Positions 1 through 6,125 are shown, counted from the stretch's first letter. The stretch: DNA of 7,462 bases from Thermoplasmata archaeon (GCA_030044105.1 JASHWL010000075.1:1-7462), one strand, 5' to 3'. The notes: generated by a model not told the origin, from the letters alone. Translations and numbers: made by a program.

Positions 1-1521
1 GGGCGCGGCCTGCCCGCTCCGCGTCCCATCGGAGAGGAAGCGGAAGTTCCTCAGGCCGAGCGAGAGGACCGCGCCGACCAGCCCGATCGCCGCGGTGACC
101 CCGAAGACGGCGAGGTAGCCCGCGACGTGGTAGTTCTGGAACGAGAACCCGGGGTAGATCGTCTGCGAGAACACGTAGCTCGCGAGGATCGAGGTCACGA
201 GCACCGGGCCGATCGCGCTGCCGAGGTTCCGGAACGTCTGGTTCATCCCGGTCTGGACCCCCATCGTCTTCGGGTCGACCGAGAGGACGATGATGTTCGA
301 CATCGAGATCAGGACGCCCACGTTCCCGACCATGATCGGGATCGAGAGCACGGCGATCTGGATCGTGGTGGCGTGGAAGCCGATCAGCCCGAGCGCCCCC
401 AGGAAGATCAGCGCGAACCCGATCACCATCACCGGCTTCGGCCCGAAGCGGCTGATGGCGCGGCCGAGGAACGGACCCGTCACCATCATCGAGAGCACGG
501 CCGGGATGAACACGAGGGCGGCATCGAACTCGCTGAGACCGAAGCCCGGGCTCGGGTACTCGCCGAAGATGATCAGCACCGTGAACAGCAGGAACATCGT
601 CATCCCGACGATGACCCCGTTGACGTTCGAGATCGCGATGTTCCGCTCCTTGAGCGACGAGAACTGGACCACCGGGCTCGGGGCCCGCGGCTCCCACCAC
701 AGGAACACCCCGAAGCCGACCAGCGCGAGCAGGAAGAACTGGGGGACGCCCCAGGGGAGCGGGCCGAAGGAGTGGCCGGAGAAGTTGGTCCAGCCCCAGT
801 AGGCGCCCTCGGTGATCCCGAGCATCAGCATCGTGAGGCCGAAGCCCAGGCTCGTGACGCCGGGGATGTCGATCTTCCGCGCGAGGCGGACCACCGACTC
901 GCGGACGAACAGGGTCGCGAGGATGAACACCAGGATCGCGATCGGGATGACGGTGTGGTAGGTGAGCTGCCAGCCGTAGTTCTGGGCGATCCAGCCGCCG
1001 CCCACGAGCCCGGCGGCCGCGCCGGTCGCGAACATCCCCGAGAGGACGCCCTGGGCCTGGCCGACCCGGGCCGACGGGAAGATCTCGGGCAGCATCGCGA
1101 ACCCGAGCGGGAACATCGCCATCCCGACGCCCTGGATCGCGCGGATGAGGATCAGCACGTAGATCTGGTTCGGGCGCGAGAGGCCGAAGGCCGCGCCGAT
1201 GTTGGGCGAGAAGCCGGCGAGCGTGACCGCGACGGCGTAGACGCCCATCGCGACGAGCAGGATCTTCTTCTTGCCGTAGATGTCGCCGAGCTTCCCGAAG
1301 ATCGGCGTCACGACGACGCCGACCAGGAGGTAGGCGGAGAGGATCCAGGCGATCGTGCTCGCGTCGGTGACGTGGAAGAACGACTCGAAGTTGCTGAAGG
1401 CCGGCAGCACCATCGTCTCGACGTACGTGACCATGATCGCCATCGCGGCGAGGATGAGCAGCACGCGCCAGGCGTAGCGCGGCTCGTAGGGTCCGGTCCC
1501 GGTCGCGACGGTCTCGCTCAT
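1..1521 (-). CDS. MFS multidrug exporter, DHA2 (14-TM, EmrB/QacA-like) family; C-terminus cut by window edge
   Basis: This is a major facilitator superfamily transporter, probably a proton-driven exporter of hydrophobic compounds or drugs in the cytoplasmic membrane. The visible part is 507 residues with no stop before the window edge; the family is usually 470-530 residues, so little is missing. About 14 hydrophobic segments can be counted. MFS motif A (GKLGDIYGKKK) lies at residues 76-86 in the loop between helices 2 and 3. A motif C-like stretch, GAAAGLVGGG, lies in helix 5, with Leu where the antiporter motif normally has Pro. The segment SMSNIIVLSVDPKTMGVQTG and the following MNQTFRNLGSAIGP are typical of DHA2 proteins. 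The ATG overlaps the stop of the upstream regulator gene (ATGA), so the two are co-transcribed and probably translationally coupled. The substrate cannot be read from the sequence. Confidence 0.93.
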   Translation of the reverse strand, partial: MSETVATGTGPYEPRYAWRVLLILAAMAIMVTYVETMVLPAFSNFESFFHVTDASTIAWILSAYLLVGVVVTPIFGKLGDIYGKKKILLVAMGVYAVAVTLAGFSPNIGAAFGLSRPNQIYVLILIRAIQGVGMAMFPLGFAMLPEIFPSARVGQAQGVLSGMFATGAAAGLVGGGWIAQNYGWQLTYHTVIPIAILVFILATLFVRESVVRLARKIDIPGVTSLGFGLTMLMLGITEGAYWGWTNFSGHSFGPLPWGVPQFFLLALVGFGVFLWWEPRAPSPVVQFSSLKERNIAISNVNGVIVGMTMFLLFTVLIIFGEYPSPGFGLSEFDAALVFIPAVLSMMVTGPFLGRAISRFGPKPVMVIGFALIFLGALGLIGFHATTIQIAVLSIPIMVGNVGVLISMSNIIVLSVDPKTMGVQTGMNQTFRNLGSAIGPVLVTSILASYVFSQTIYPGFSFQNYHVAGYLAVFGVTAAIGLVGAVLSLGLRNFRFLSDGTRSGQAAP

Positions 1522-2006
1522 GCCGACACCTCGGGCGGGGTCGGCCACCGTTCGAGCTCCTTCCGCACCGCGCGGAAGACCCGGGCGGCGGTCTGCACGT
1601 CCTCGGGCGGCAGGTCGGCGCTCGCCTCGGCCATGAGGCGGGCGATCTCCGCCCACACGCGCGACTCGAGCTTCCGCCCCTTCGGGGTCATCTCGATCTC
1701 GACCGCGCGCCGGTCCTTCGCCGAGCGGCGGCGGACGAGGAGGCCGGCCGCCTCGAGCTGGTCCAGGTTCGCGGACGCGGAGGGCGCGGAGACGGCGAGG
1801 CAGCGGGAGAGGGTGCCCACCGAGGGGCTGTCCATGCTCGAGACCATGTGGAGCGTCCAGAACTGGCTCATCGAGATCCCGGCCGCCCCGAGGGTCGGCT
1901 GGGCGAAGTGCAGGATCGTCTTCATCACGCCGTGGACGGCGTCGACGATCTCCGCCGCGGCGGCGGCGTTCGCGCTGCGGCGGGCGGGGGCGGCGAGAGC
2001 GGTCAT
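1518..2006 (-). CDS. MarR-family winged helix-turn-helix transcriptional regulator
   Basis: This 162-residue protein has the length and layout of MarR regulators, which act as dimers and release DNA when a ligand or oxidant binds. An N-terminal dimerisation helix covers about residues 14-40. The winged helix follows: GISMSQFWTLHMV (43-55), a recognition helix around SAPSASANLDQLEAAG (73-88), and a wing with the hallmark KDRR at 97-100, then TPKG. A C-terminal helix pair completes the dimer interface. One cysteine, Cys69, lies near the recognition helix; whether it senses redox is unknown. The ATG at 2006 follows GGTG with a 5-base gap. The gene precedes the MFS exporter with a 4-base overlap, and two palindromic operator-like sites lie directly upstream. 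The simplest reading is a local repressor of itself and the pump. Confidence 0.93.
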   Translation of the reverse strand: MTALAAPARRSANAAAAAEIVDAVHGVMKTILHFAQPTLGAAGISMSQFWTLHMVSSMDSPSVGTLSRCLAVSAPSASANLDQLEAAGLLVRRRSAKDRRAVEIEMTPKGRKLESRVWAEIARLMAEASADLPPEDVQTAARVFRAVRKELERWPTPPEVSA

Positions 2007-2014
2007 GAGGGCAC

Positions 2015-2041
2015 CTAACTGTTAGGCTGTCTAAACATTAG
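2015..2041. promoter_or_regulatory. Two tandem palindromic MarR-type operators
   Basis: Two 11-bp palindromes with identical half-sites, CTAA-N3-TTAG, lie at 2015-2025 (spacer CTG) and 2031-2041 (spacer ACA), with centres 16 bp apart. The first extends to the 13-bp palindrome CCTAACTGTTAGG (2014-2026). They fall between the TATA-like box and the start codon of the marR-like gene, so a bound protein would block transcription start and the GGTG ribosome site. The repeat is seen directly; binding by the adjacent regulator is inferred from position and from the usual short palindromes of this family. Confidence 0.75.
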
Positions 2042-2042
2042 A

Positions 2043-2059
2043 GAATATAACTATTCGCC
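2043..2059 (-). promoter_or_regulatory. TATA-like promoter for the marR-MFS operon
   Basis: Read on the minus strand this is GCGAATAGTTATATTC, the most A/T-rich stretch in the left half of the window. The TTATATTC core is centred near 2046. A start site about 26 bp downstream would fall near 2020, the centre of the first palindrome, leaving a leader of about 14 nt before the ATG at 2006. The sequence is visible; promoter function is inferred. Confidence 0.55.
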
Positions 2060-2062
2060 TGC

Positions 2063-2470
2063 CTAAGCAAGCGCGTAGCGGGCGAGCTCGATGAGGTCCG
2101 TGAGGCGCGGGCGGGCGTCGGCGGGCACGGCCCCGCGACCCCACGCGGCGACGATCGCTCCGGCGGGGAACGCCGGGTCGCGTCCCGCGTTCTCCGCGCC
2201 GAGCGCCGTGGGCAGCCCGCGGCGGTCGATCTCGAGCAGCAGGACGAGCGCGCCGACGGGACCCGACTCCACCGCGAGGCCGACCCGGCGGGCCGTCCCC
2301 CAGGCCTCCACCCGCGCTTCCTCGTCGTGCAGGTGCGCGATCCGGGCCGTGCGACCCGGGGGGCGGCGGGGGCCCTTCGGGGCCGGGCGCCAGGCGATCT
2401 TCGCGCCCGCCGCACGGTAGCGGGCGAGCAGCCCGGGATCGATCGGCAGGACCGTCGCCGGCGCGCTCAC
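2063..2470 (-). CDS. Hypothetical protein translationally coupled to DUF2400 gene
   Basis: I do not recognise this 135-residue protein. It starts with GTG at 2470, overlapping the TGA of the upstream DUF2400 gene as GTGA, and ends with TAG at 2063. Codons are almost all G/C-ending in this frame, which supports real coding. The N-terminal third is basic and proline-rich (KGPRRPPGRTAR around 32-43). It is followed by HLHDEEARVEAWG (46-58) and a hydrophobic, probably beta, stretch GALVLLLEIDRRGLP (73-87). The C-terminus looks helical (RLTDLIELARYALA). There is no signal peptide, membrane helix or cysteine. The overlap suggests that it works with the DUF2400 protein. A longer reading of the frame upstream of 2470 only runs antiphase through the DUF2400 gene and is not the real start. 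Confidence 0.75.
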   Translation of the reverse strand: MSAPATVLPIDPGLLARYRAAGAKIAWRPAPKGPRRPPGRTARIAHLHDEEARVEAWGTARRVGLAVESGPVGALVLLLEIDRRGLPTALGAENAGRDPAFPAGAIVAAWGRGAVPADARPRLTDLIELARYALA

Positions 2471-3354
2471 GCGGCGACGCTCCGGCCGCGCCACAGGCGG
2501 CAGTCCGGCCGCACGGAGCAGGGCCCGCAGACCGCGAGGTCGCGGTGCTTCGGGCAGTCGCCCGAGATCCCCGTGTGGCACAGCACGAAGTCGTAGCGGA
2601 TCGGATCGAGCGGGTCCACGCGCCGGAGCGCCTCGGTGACCTCCTCGACGGCGCGCCACGACCGGGTCTTCCGGCCCGTGAGGCCGAGGTGGTAGGAGAT
2701 CCAGTAGACGTGCTGGTCCAGCGGGATCCGCAGCTCTCCGGTCGGTACCTGCCGCCAGCAGCCCAGGTCCGGGTAGCGGTCCCGGACCATCCATCGCACG
2801 AAGAGCGTCATCCGCTTGCACGGGCTCCGGGACCGGTCGAGCGGGCTCGGGAACAGAGCGACGTACCCCTTCGGGGGTCGACCGAGGACGCGCTCCCGGC
2901 CCTCTCCGCGGAGCGTGCGGGCGAGTCGGTCGAGCCCCCCGGCGAACCCGGCCTCGTTCCACCCCGCGAGGAACGCGGTCTCGAGCGAGGGGTGCCGGCC
3001 GTAGTGGTCCGCCAGTACCCGGCAGAGGTAGTCGATCTGGTCGCCCCGGATCCATCGGTGCCGGAATCCCCGGAGCCGACGCGCGCGCTCCCGGCCGTGT
3101 GCGGGATCGACCAGCCACGCGACGTCGCCTCCCGCAAGCTCGGCCACGCGGCGGATCGCCCCGCGGATCGCGGTCGTGTTGCCGATCGCAAGGGTGGCCC
3201 CGAGGATACCCGCGATCTCGGCCCGCTTCGGATCGGTCGCGAGCGCCCGGATCGGGGCGATCGGGTCGTCGGCGAGGGACCGATCGAAAGGAAAGCGGAC
3301 GTAGAGCTGCTCCAGGTGCTGGGGCAGCTCGGGGGTCGGCCGGTAGGCCCTCAT
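2467..3354 (-). CDS. DUF2400 / TIGR02757 family protein with HhH-GPD-like fold and C-terminal Fe-S cysteine cluster
   Basis: This 295-residue protein matches the TIGR02757/DUF2400 family, related to HhH-GPD DNA glycosylases; its substrate is not established. Family hallmarks are visible in order: an N-terminal FDRSLADDPIAPI and AGILGATLAIGN; a central KRMTLFVRWMVRDRYPDLGCW; IPLDQHVYWISYHLGL (210-225); and DPLDPIRYDFVL (247-258). The C-terminus has Cys267-X8-Cys276-X2-Cys279-X5-Cys285. This resembles the [4Fe-4S] loop of endonuclease III and MutY (C-X6-C-X2-C-X5-C), with two extra residues in the first gap. DNA base repair is therefore a fair inference but unproven. The ATG at 3354 fits the family N-terminus and has a TAAAT box 27 bp upstream. 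The gene overlaps the next by 4 bp. Confidence 0.87.
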   Translation of the reverse strand: MRAYRPTPELPQHLEQLYVRFPFDRSLADDPIAPIRALATDPKRAEIAGILGATLAIGNTTAIRGAIRRVAELAGGDVAWLVDPAHGRERARRLRGFRHRWIRGDQIDYLCRVLADHYGRHPSLETAFLAGWNEAGFAGGLDRLARTLRGEGRERVLGRPPKGYVALFPSPLDRSRSPCKRMTLFVRWMVRDRYPDLGCWRQVPTGELRIPLDQHVYWISYHLGLTGRKTRSWRAVEEVTEALRRVDPLDPIRYDFVLCHTGISGDCPKHRDLAVCGPCSVRPDCRLWRGRSVAA

Positions 3355-3378
3355 CCGAGCCGAGCACCCGGGACTGGG

Positions 3379-3384
3379 ATTTAC
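3379..3384 (-). promoter_or_regulatory. TATA-like box for DUF2400 gene
   Basis: Minus-strand GTAAAT is isolated in GC-rich sequence. It is centred 27 bp before the ATG at 3354, the spacing expected of an archaeal leaderless transcript. The oxidoreductase gene upstream has the same TAAAT core at nearly the same distance. Confidence 0.4.
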
Positions 3385-3400
3385 CGTTGGCCGCGGCCGG

Positions 3401-4009
3401 TCAACCGACCAGGGCGGCGCGCAGCGCGTCGAAGTCGTACCGGCCGACGACGAGCCGGCCGTTCGCGAAGAACGTCGGCGTCGCCTCGACGCCGGCCTCC
3501 TCTCCGCTCTCGAGGTCCTCGGTCACGCGGCGCCGCGGGGCTCCCGAGTCGAGGTCCCGGCGGAACACCGCCATGTCGATCGGGAGGGCGCGCGCGAGGC
3601 GATCGTAGAGCGTGGTGGAGAGCTCGGTCTGGTGCTCGAAGAGCCGGTCGTGCATCAGCCAGAACTTCCCCTGCTGGTCCGCCGCTTCCGCCGCTTCGGC
3701 CGCGGGGAACGAGTTCGGGTGGATCGTCGGCTGCGGGTAGTTGCGGAAGACATAGCAGAGATCGTCGCCCAGGTCCCGGACGAGCTCGCGGACCGCCTCG
3801 AGCCCGTCGAGGCAGTTCGGGCACTCGTAGTCCCCGTACTCGACGAGCGTGTACTTCGCCCCGAGCTCTCCCAGGCGATGGTCGCGCTCGCCGACCGGCA
3901 GCACGAGCTCGGGCAGCCGGGCGCTGTCGGTCGCGTCCGCGCGTCGGACCACGCGCCGGCCCGCCGGGGCCTTCGCCGGGGTCGGTTCCGTTCCCGCCAG
4001 TCGTACCAC
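3401..4009 (-). CDS. DsbA-family / thioredoxin-fold oxidoreductase (CPNC), no signal peptide
   Basis: This 202-residue protein has a DsbA-like thioredoxin fold. The active site is CPNC at residues 63-66, in TLVEYGDYECPNC. The helical insert holds VFRNYPQPTIHPNSFPAAEAAEAADQQGKFWLMHDRLFEHQ, and the cis-proline loop is ATPTFF with Pro178. It probably catalyses thiol-disulfide exchange. Residues 1-30 are charged with no hydrophobic stretch, so no signal peptide or anchor is visible and a cytoplasmic location is likely, unlike periplasmic DsbA. The chosen start is GTG at 4009; a second GTG-like valine codon follows it, and a TAAAT box is centred 26 bp upstream. The stop is 46 bp before the DUF2400 gene on the same strand. 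The partner protein is unknown. Confidence 0.88.
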   Translation of the reverse strand: MVRLAGTEPTPAKAPAGRRVVRRADATDSARLPELVLPVGERDHRLGELGAKYTLVEYGDYECPNCLDGLEAVRELVRDLGDDLCYVFRNYPQPTIHPNSFPAAEAAEAADQQGKFWLMHDRLFEHQTELSTTLYDRLARALPIDMAVFRRDLDSGAPRRRVTEDLESGEEAGVEATPTFFANGRLVVGRYDFDALRAALVG

Positions 4010-4032
4010 CGCGGGTCGGGAGACGCCCGCCC

Positions 4033-4038
4033 ATTTAG
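4033..4038 (-). promoter_or_regulatory. TATA-like box for the DsbA-like gene
   Basis: Minus-strand CCTAAATGG stands out in GC-rich surroundings, with its TAAAT core centred 26 bp upstream of the GTG at 4009. It lies in the divergent gap shared with the polymerase gene. Function is inferred from composition and spacing only. Confidence 0.35.
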
Positions 4039-4063
4039 GCTCCGCGCTCCGCGACGCGGCGCC

Positions 4064-4077
4064 CTAACCTCTAATCC
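4064..4077 (+). promoter_or_regulatory. Putative promoter patch for PolX gene
   Basis: CTAACCTCTAAT is the A/T-richest stretch before the polymerase gene and is centred about 31 bp upstream of its ATG. It holds a direct repeat CTAA-CCT-CTAA. It is a weak match to a TATA box, so confidence is low. Confidence 0.25.
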
Positions 4078-4102
4078 GTGCTTCCCGGTGCCGGAGCACG
4101 GG

Positions 4103-5764
4103 ATGTCGACGAACTCCGACGCGGCGGAACTGTTCCGGGAGATCGCCGACCTCCTCGATGTCCTCGGCGAGAAGTTCAAGCCCGAGGCGTACCGCCGGGC
4201 GGCGCGCTCGATCGAGAGCCTGACCGAGGACCTGAAGGCGGTCGCCGCGCGCGGGGACCTGCGGACGATCCCCGGGGTGGGCGAGGCGATCGCGGAGAAG
4301 ATCGAGGAGTATCTCACGACCGGCAAGGTCGACTACTACGAGCGGCTGACGAAGCAGGTCCCGCCGGGGATTGCGGACCTCCTGAGGCTCCCCAGCCTCG
4401 GCCCGAAGACGGCGCGCCGGTTCTGGCTCGAGCTCGGCGTCGAGGGGCCGAACGAGCTCGCGGCGGCGATCGAGGCGGGGCGCCTCACGGGGCTCAAGGG
4501 GTTCGGACCGAAGAAGATCGAGCAGGTCCGTGCCGCCCTCGCGGCGGCGAAGGCGGCCCCGCCCTCGGGGCGTATGCCGATCGAGGAGGCGTACCCGATC
4601 GCGCAGCGGCTCCTCGCGGGCCTGCGGGCCTCGGCCGGAGCGGAGCAGCTGGAGATCGCCGGGAGCTTCCGCCGGTGCCGGGAGACCGTCGGGGACCTCG
4701 ACCTGCTCGCGACGTCCGAGACCCCGGCGCGGGTGTTCGACGCGTTCAGCGCGCTCCCCGACGTCCGGGAGGTCCGCCTCCGGGGACCGACCAAGGAGAC
4801 CGTCATCCTGACGAACGGCCTCCAGGTCGACCTCCGGGTCGTCGAGCCCGAGGAGTTCGGGGCAGCGCTGCTCTACTCCACCGGGTCGAAGGACCACAAC
4901 GTGCGCCTGCGCACGATCGCGCGGGACCGCGGCCTGAAGATCAACGAGTACGGAATCTACCGCGGCGAGGAGCGCGTCGGAGGCCGGACCGAGGAGGAGA
5001 TGTACCGGGCGCTGCGGCTCGCCTGGATCCCGCCCGAGATCCGGGAGGACCGCGGCGAGGTCGAGCAGGCCGCGCGGGGGGCCGTCCCGCGCCTGGTCGA
5101 GTCGGGCGACCTGGCCGGGGACCTCCACGTCCACCTCCCCGACGAGGCGCGCCCGGCGGACGTCGACCGGGTGGTCGCCGACGCCCGGCGGGCGAAGCTG
5201 CGCTACGTCGGGATCGTCGTCACCGGCGTGCGCGCCGACGGCTCGAAGTTCGAGCTCCCGGGACCCGTGCTCGAACGCATCGCCCAGGCGAGCAGCGCCG
5301 CGCTCCGTCTCGAGCGCGTGCGGGAGGTCCCGGCGGACTCGGCACCGGAGGCCGTGCCCCCGGAAGCGGATCTCCTCGTGGTCCGACCGACACGCAGCGC
5401 CCCCCGGCCGACGGCCCGCAAGCCCGGCGCTACCTTCGGGCCGATCGTGGCCCACGTCGGAGGCGAAGACGCGGCGCGCCCCTGGATCGAGTGGCTCCGG
5501 GGCGCCTCGGGTGCGATCGAGGTCGGCCCGGGACCGGAGCGGATCGACTCGGTCTCCGCGCGGGCCGCGCTGGAGGCCGGGATCGGGCTCGTCGTGGTGA
5601 CCGGCGTCGGCCGGGACCCGGAGGACCCGGCGGCCCCGATCTCCCTCGGGTTCGCGCGACGGGCCGGTGCCGAGAAGGGATCCGTGCGGAACGCGGCGTC
5701 CGCGGCGGCCGTTACCCGGAGCGGGTCGGCGGCACGGCCGGCGCGAAGCCGGTCCGGGGCGTGA
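4103..5764 (+). CDS. polX: DNA polymerase/3'-5' exonuclease PolX with degenerate C-terminal PHP domain
   Basis: This 553-residue family X DNA polymerase probably fills short gaps during base excision repair. The N-terminal 8-kDa-like region has helix-hairpin-helix elements: LRTIPGVGEAIAEKI (53-67), LLRLPSLGPKTARRF (93-107) and LTGLKGFGPKKIEQV (128-142). The palm carries GSFRRCRETVGDLDLL (187-202), with the metal-binding pair Asp198/Asp200, and QVDLRVV with Asp243. The thumb region LLYSTGSKDHNVRLRTIARDRGLKINEYGIY (256-286) is classic. The C-terminal part (about 336-530) is recognisable as a PHP domain by GDLHVH at 339-344 and IVAHVGG at 448-454. The usual TDH(S), SVH and (N)TDAH motifs are missing, so its exonuclease or phosphoesterase activity is probably lost. 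It overlaps the convergent zinc-finger gene by 53 bp. An upstream extension of the frame exists, but it runs antisense through the oxidoreductase gene, and the ATG at 4103 fits the family start. Confidence 0.94.
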   Translation: MSTNSDAAELFREIADLLDVLGEKFKPEAYRRAARSIESLTEDLKAVAARGDLRTIPGVGEAIAEKIEEYLTTGKVDYYERLTKQVPPGIADLLRLPSLGPKTARRFWLELGVEGPNELAAAIEAGRLTGLKGFGPKKIEQVRAALAAAKAAPPSGRMPIEEAYPIAQRLLAGLRASAGAEQLEIAGSFRRCRETVGDLDLLATSETPARVFDAFSALPDVREVRLRGPTKETVILTNGLQVDLRVVEPEEFGAALLYSTGSKDHNVRLRTIARDRGLKINEYGIYRGEERVGGRTEEEMYRALRLAWIPPEIREDRGEVEQAARGAVPRLVESGDLAGDLHVHLPDEARPADVDRVVADARRAKLRYVGIVVTGVRADGSKFELPGPVLERIAQASSAALRLERVREVPADSAPEAVPPEADLLVVRPTRSAPRPTARKPGATFGPIVAHVGGEDAARPWIEWLRGASGAIEVGPGPERIDSVSARAALEAGIGLVVVTGVGRDPEDPAAPISLGFARRAGAEKGSVRNAASAAAVTRSGSAARPARSRSGA

Positions 5765-6092
5765 CCGTCCGGCCGCCCGAGACCGACGCGGCGTTCGTCG
5801 CGGCGGCGAGGCAGCTGGCGCACCGGTGCGCCGACGGCTCGACGCCGTGGCGCCAGTAGCAGTCGAGGCAGAGGGCGCGGCCGCAGCCCCAGCACCGGGG
5901 GGTCGACCCGCCGTAGTGGAGCGGCGCGGCGCAGCTCACGCACGCGCGGGGCACGGCGAGCGGGTTCGTCCGGAAGGCCGGCGGCTCCGCCGGCCGGGCC
6001 TTGGGGCCCGGACGGGGGCTCGTGGCGGGGCTCGGAGGTGCCGGGCGTCCCGGAACCTCCGCCGCTCCCGGGCGGCGGCGGCTGTCAGGCAC
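5712..6092 (-). CDS. Small protein with eight-cysteine FYVE/RING-like double zinc-binding module
   Basis: No named family is recognised with confidence. From the GTG at 6092 the protein is 126 residues; GTG codons at 6104 and 6107 would add 4 or 5. I prefer 6092 because the A/T-rich box at 6115-6125 is about 27-29 bp upstream of it and too close to the others. Residues 1-40 are proline- and alanine-rich and probably disordered. The core has Cys51-X2-Cys54-X12-Cys67-X2-Cys70-X4-Cys75-X2-Cys78-X12-Cys91-X2-Cys94, including RCWGCGRALCLDCYWRHG. This spacing is close to FYVE and RING cross-brace modules that bind two zinc ions; two independent zinc ribbons are the alternative. The C-terminal 30 residues are low-complexity. 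The last 53 bp overlap the end of polX on the other strand. The role could be protein or nucleic-acid binding. Confidence 0.7.
   Translation of the reverse strand: MPDSRRRPGAAEVPGRPAPPSPATSPRPGPKARPAEPPAFRTNPLAVPRACVSCAAPLHYGGSTPRCWGCGRALCLDCYWRHGVEPSAHRCASCLAAATNAASVSGGRTVTPRTGFAPAVPPTRSG
5976..5995. repeat. Inverted repeat inside zinc-finger gene linker
   Basis: A perfect 9-bp inverted repeat with a 2-base centre, GGCCGGCGG-CT-CCGCCGGCC, lies in the proline-rich linker region of the zinc-finger gene. It would form a strong hairpin in mRNA from either strand. It may simply reflect Pro/Ala/Arg codons in GC-rich DNA. Confidence 0.4.
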
Positions 6093-6114
6093 GAGACGTC
6101 CCACCACGAAGGGG

Positions 6115-6125
6115 TTCTTATTCGC
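6115..6125. promoter_or_regulatory. A/T-rich TATA-like patch between divergent genes
   Basis: TTCTTATTCGC (plus strand) is the only A/T-rich stretch in the gap between the zinc-finger and membrane-protein genes. On the minus strand it reads GCGAATAAGAA and shares GCGAATA with the marR promoter region. It lies about 27-29 bp before the GTG at 6092, and about 31 bp before a plus-strand GTG at 6150. It may serve both directions. Confidence 0.4.

Noticed and set aside
127..2025. 632-codon plus-strand open frame over the MFS and marR genes
   Set aside because: The translation is a low-complexity run of Asp, Arg, Glu and His with no domain, and it lies antisense to two clearly recognised genes. 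It is a by-product of high third-position GC.
2471..3367. Upstream extension of the 135-residue hypothetical protein to a 434-residue frame
   Set aside because: The extra part is an out-of-phase reading of the DUF2400 gene, rich in Pro, Arg and Gly, whereas DUF2400 family motifs appear in the other frame. Only the part after the GTG at 2470 looks genuine.
4064..4074. CTAA-CCT-CTAA as a second MarR operator
   Set aside because: The half-sites are direct repeats, not inverted as in the two real palindromes, and the element is better explained as part of a promoter patch.
4064..5455. 463-codon minus-strand open frame antisense to polX
   Set aside because: It is Arg/Leu/Asp-rich with no motif and lies opposite a well-supported polymerase gene.
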